Shown here: piece by piece, positions 62,800-64,000 of the stretch
Position numbering within the stretch: position 1 is the stretch's first letter
Layout: every line of letters begins with the position of its first letter
From: Leishmania infantum JPCM5
Lineage: Eukaryota; Euglenozoa; Kinetoplastea; Trypanosomatida; Trypanosomatidae
Reading direction: 5' to 3'
Assembly: GCF_000002875.2 (NCBI RefSeq)
Contig: NC_009419.2
Location: 664,954-728,953 of the forward strand
Length of the DNA stretch: 64,000 nt
Notes under the pieces: model-generated
The model's database searches: none
Told to the model about the DNA's origin: nothing
What the model saw: only the letters and a program-made list of their open reading frames with translations
Made by a program: the position numbers and the translations under genes

Positions 62800-64000
62800 A
62801 TGCCGCCGAAGCGAAAATTGGCGACGCGGAGCGGCGGCGCAGCTGCAAGCGCGTCACCTGTGGCCGCGCCGCATGTCGACGGCAAGGATATCTGGTTGGC
62901 GACGGATGCCCTGCAAAAGACGAATGCGATGCGCAACTACTTCCAACTTGAGCGGGACCGCATCATCGCCTTCTGGAACATCTCCAAGAGGGAGCTCGAG
63001 GGCATCAAGGAGTCGATTCGCGAAAAGGAGCAGGAGAAGGCAGAGCAGGCGGAGCGGCATGAGGTAGAGAAGCAAATCTTCAAGCAGAAGATCCGCCACC
63101 TACTGTACGAAAACCAGGTTCAGCTTTCCACCATGAAGGAGGAGGCGCAGCGTGCGCTGACAAGTCGGGAGGAGGAGTGCCGGACGAAGGAGAGAAACGC
63201 TGCCCGCAACCTGCGCGACACCAAGCTGGCGGACCGTGAACTGGAGGTGCGGCATCTAGAGCAGCAGCGCGCGCTGCTTACCCAGCAGGACAAGGAGATT
63301 GCAGAGCAGCAATCTAATTTTGAGCGAGAGATCAAGGAGATGCACCTCCGGTACGAAGACTTGCTGAAGAGTGTGCGTGAGGAGATGGACGAGGCCCGGA
63401 AAGAGGAGCTCGGCCGCATCGAGGAGCGTAAGGAGAAGCACATCGCGGAGCTGAGGGAGACCCACGAGCGCACCTTCAACGAGATCAGGGACTACTTTAG
63501 CGAGATCACCTCGAACAACTTAGAAACCATTCGAACTCTCAAAGATGAGGTTTACGCTCGAAAACGGACCGAAACCCACAATGAGCGTGCCATGTACGAA
63601 GTGGCGCAGCGGAACAAGAGACTCACCGAGCCACTCGCCAAACTGGAAAACCAGAAAAAGGTCCTCGGGTTGGAGCTGGAAAACTACCTGGCAGACAAGG
63701 AGGCCCTTGCTGAGGTGAAGCGGTCCGTCAAGGATACTCAGCAGGAAATCCAAACCGTCTCCTGGGAGCACGAGGTCCTCTCGCAGCGTTACGCGAAACT
63801 TGTCGAGGACCGTGATATCATCTTGAAGAAGTACAACGCCATGCTCCAAGACATCCAACGCAAGTCAGCGTTCCGACGTGTGCTGATCCAAAAGAAGCTG
63901 GAGCTGGTGCAGACGCAGTTGGAGGGACGCGATGCGAAGCTGACGGAGTTGCTGAAGCGTGCGAACATGAACCCGGATGAATTGAAGGAGCTGGAGCAGA
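62800..64000 (+). CDS. Trypanin / GAS8 (dynein regulatory complex subunit 4), partial
   Basis: The frame is open from an ATG at 62800 (MPPKRKLATRSG) to the right edge, 400 residues visible. After a short Ala/Ser-rich start, KDIWLATDALQKTNAMRNYF opens the conserved GAS8 region, followed by QLERDRIIAFWNISKREL and KQIFKQKIRHLLYENQ. Further on are THERTFNEIRDYFSEITSNN and NKRLTEPLAKLENQKKVL, all typical of trypanin/GAS8/DRC4. The protein is one long coiled coil. It belongs to the nexin-dynein regulatory complex that coordinates axonemal dyneins; loss of trypanin in trypanosomes uncouples flagellar beat. The C-terminus lies outside the window. Confidence 0.95.
   Translation, partial: MPPKRKLATRSGGAAASASPVAAPHVDGKDIWLATDALQKTNAMRNYFQLERDRIIAFWNISKRELEGIKESIREKEQEKAEQAERHEVEKQIFKQKIRHLLYENQVQLSTMKEEAQRALTSREEECRTKERNAARNLRDTKLADRELEVRHLEQQRALLTQQDKEIAEQQSNFEREIKEMHLRYEDLLKSVREEMDEARKEELGRIEERKEKHIAELRETHERTFNEIRDYFSEITSNNLETIRTLKDEVYARKRTETHNERAMYEVAQRNKRLTEPLAKLENQKKVLGLELENYLADKEALAEVKRSVKDTQQEIQTVSWEHEVLSQRYAKLVEDRDIILKKYNAMLQDIQRKSAFRRVLIQKKLELVQTQLEGRDAKLTELLKRANMNPDELKELEQ

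Noticed and set aside
1..64000. CRISPR arrays, operons with ribosome binding sites, riboswitches, insertion sequences with transposase
   Set aside because: The window is eukaryotic nuclear DNA. Direct repeats seen are microsatellites and dispersed retroposons; no spacer-repeat pattern, transposase or bacterial translation signals were found.

Overview
The window is nuclear DNA of a kinetoplastid protist, most likely a Leishmania or a close leishmaniine relative. The evidence is long head-to-tail gene arrays all on one strand, no recognisable introns, polypyrimidine tract plus AG (trans-splice acceptor) signals before many start codons, GC-rich coding sequence, long intergenic stretches full of CA/TG microsatellites, and four sense-oriented SIDER2-type retroposons between genes. 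The products (trypanin, CK2 alpha with a DWG motif, RPN13, USP7, PMS1, RCL1) are eukaryotic. I cannot assign a species from sequence alone.

Layout. From base 1 to about 51.2 kb every gene lies on the minus strand (one polycistronic unit read right to left). In transcription order: roadblock/LC7 dynein light chain, USP7-like deubiquitinase, CK2 alpha, membrane-anchored cyclophilin-like protein, RCL1, LRR coiled-coil protein, four-TM protein, RPL26, PMS1, CEP131-like coiled-coil protein, an unknown protein, an EF-hand protein, a 1951-residue neurobeachin-like protein without a BEACH domain, a multi-pass membrane protein, a probable NUP85-type nucleoporin, and a partial type II membrane glycoprotein that runs off the left edge. 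From about 54.2 kb to the end every gene lies on the plus strand: small membrane protein, RPN13, membrane coiled-coil protein, DNA polymerase epsilon subunit B, DTW-domain tRNA modification enzyme, and trypanin/GAS8, which runs off the right edge.

The two arrays diverge from a 3.1 kb strand-switch region (51189-54274), the expected transcription start zone for both units. It is less GC-rich than its surroundings and lacks CA microsatellites. It holds what looks like a decayed minus-strand gene (51708-52928) and a strong hairpin.

The genes do not form one pathway, as is normal for kinetoplastid arrays. Four nearly identical retroposon copies (about 560 bp) lie at 24.0-24.6, 39.1-39.7, 45.4-45.9 and 59.7-60.3 kb. 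Each is downstream of a stop codon and in the same sense as the local gene, so they would sit in the 3' UTRs of the CEP131-like, cyclophilin-like, USP7 and POLE2 mRNAs. Their near identity implies recent spread or homogenisation, and their 5' ends resemble the Pr77/79-bp retroposon hallmark. Several long reading frames start at TTG or GTG in their longest form; I chose the first ATG, supported in several cases by the position of the trans-splice acceptor.
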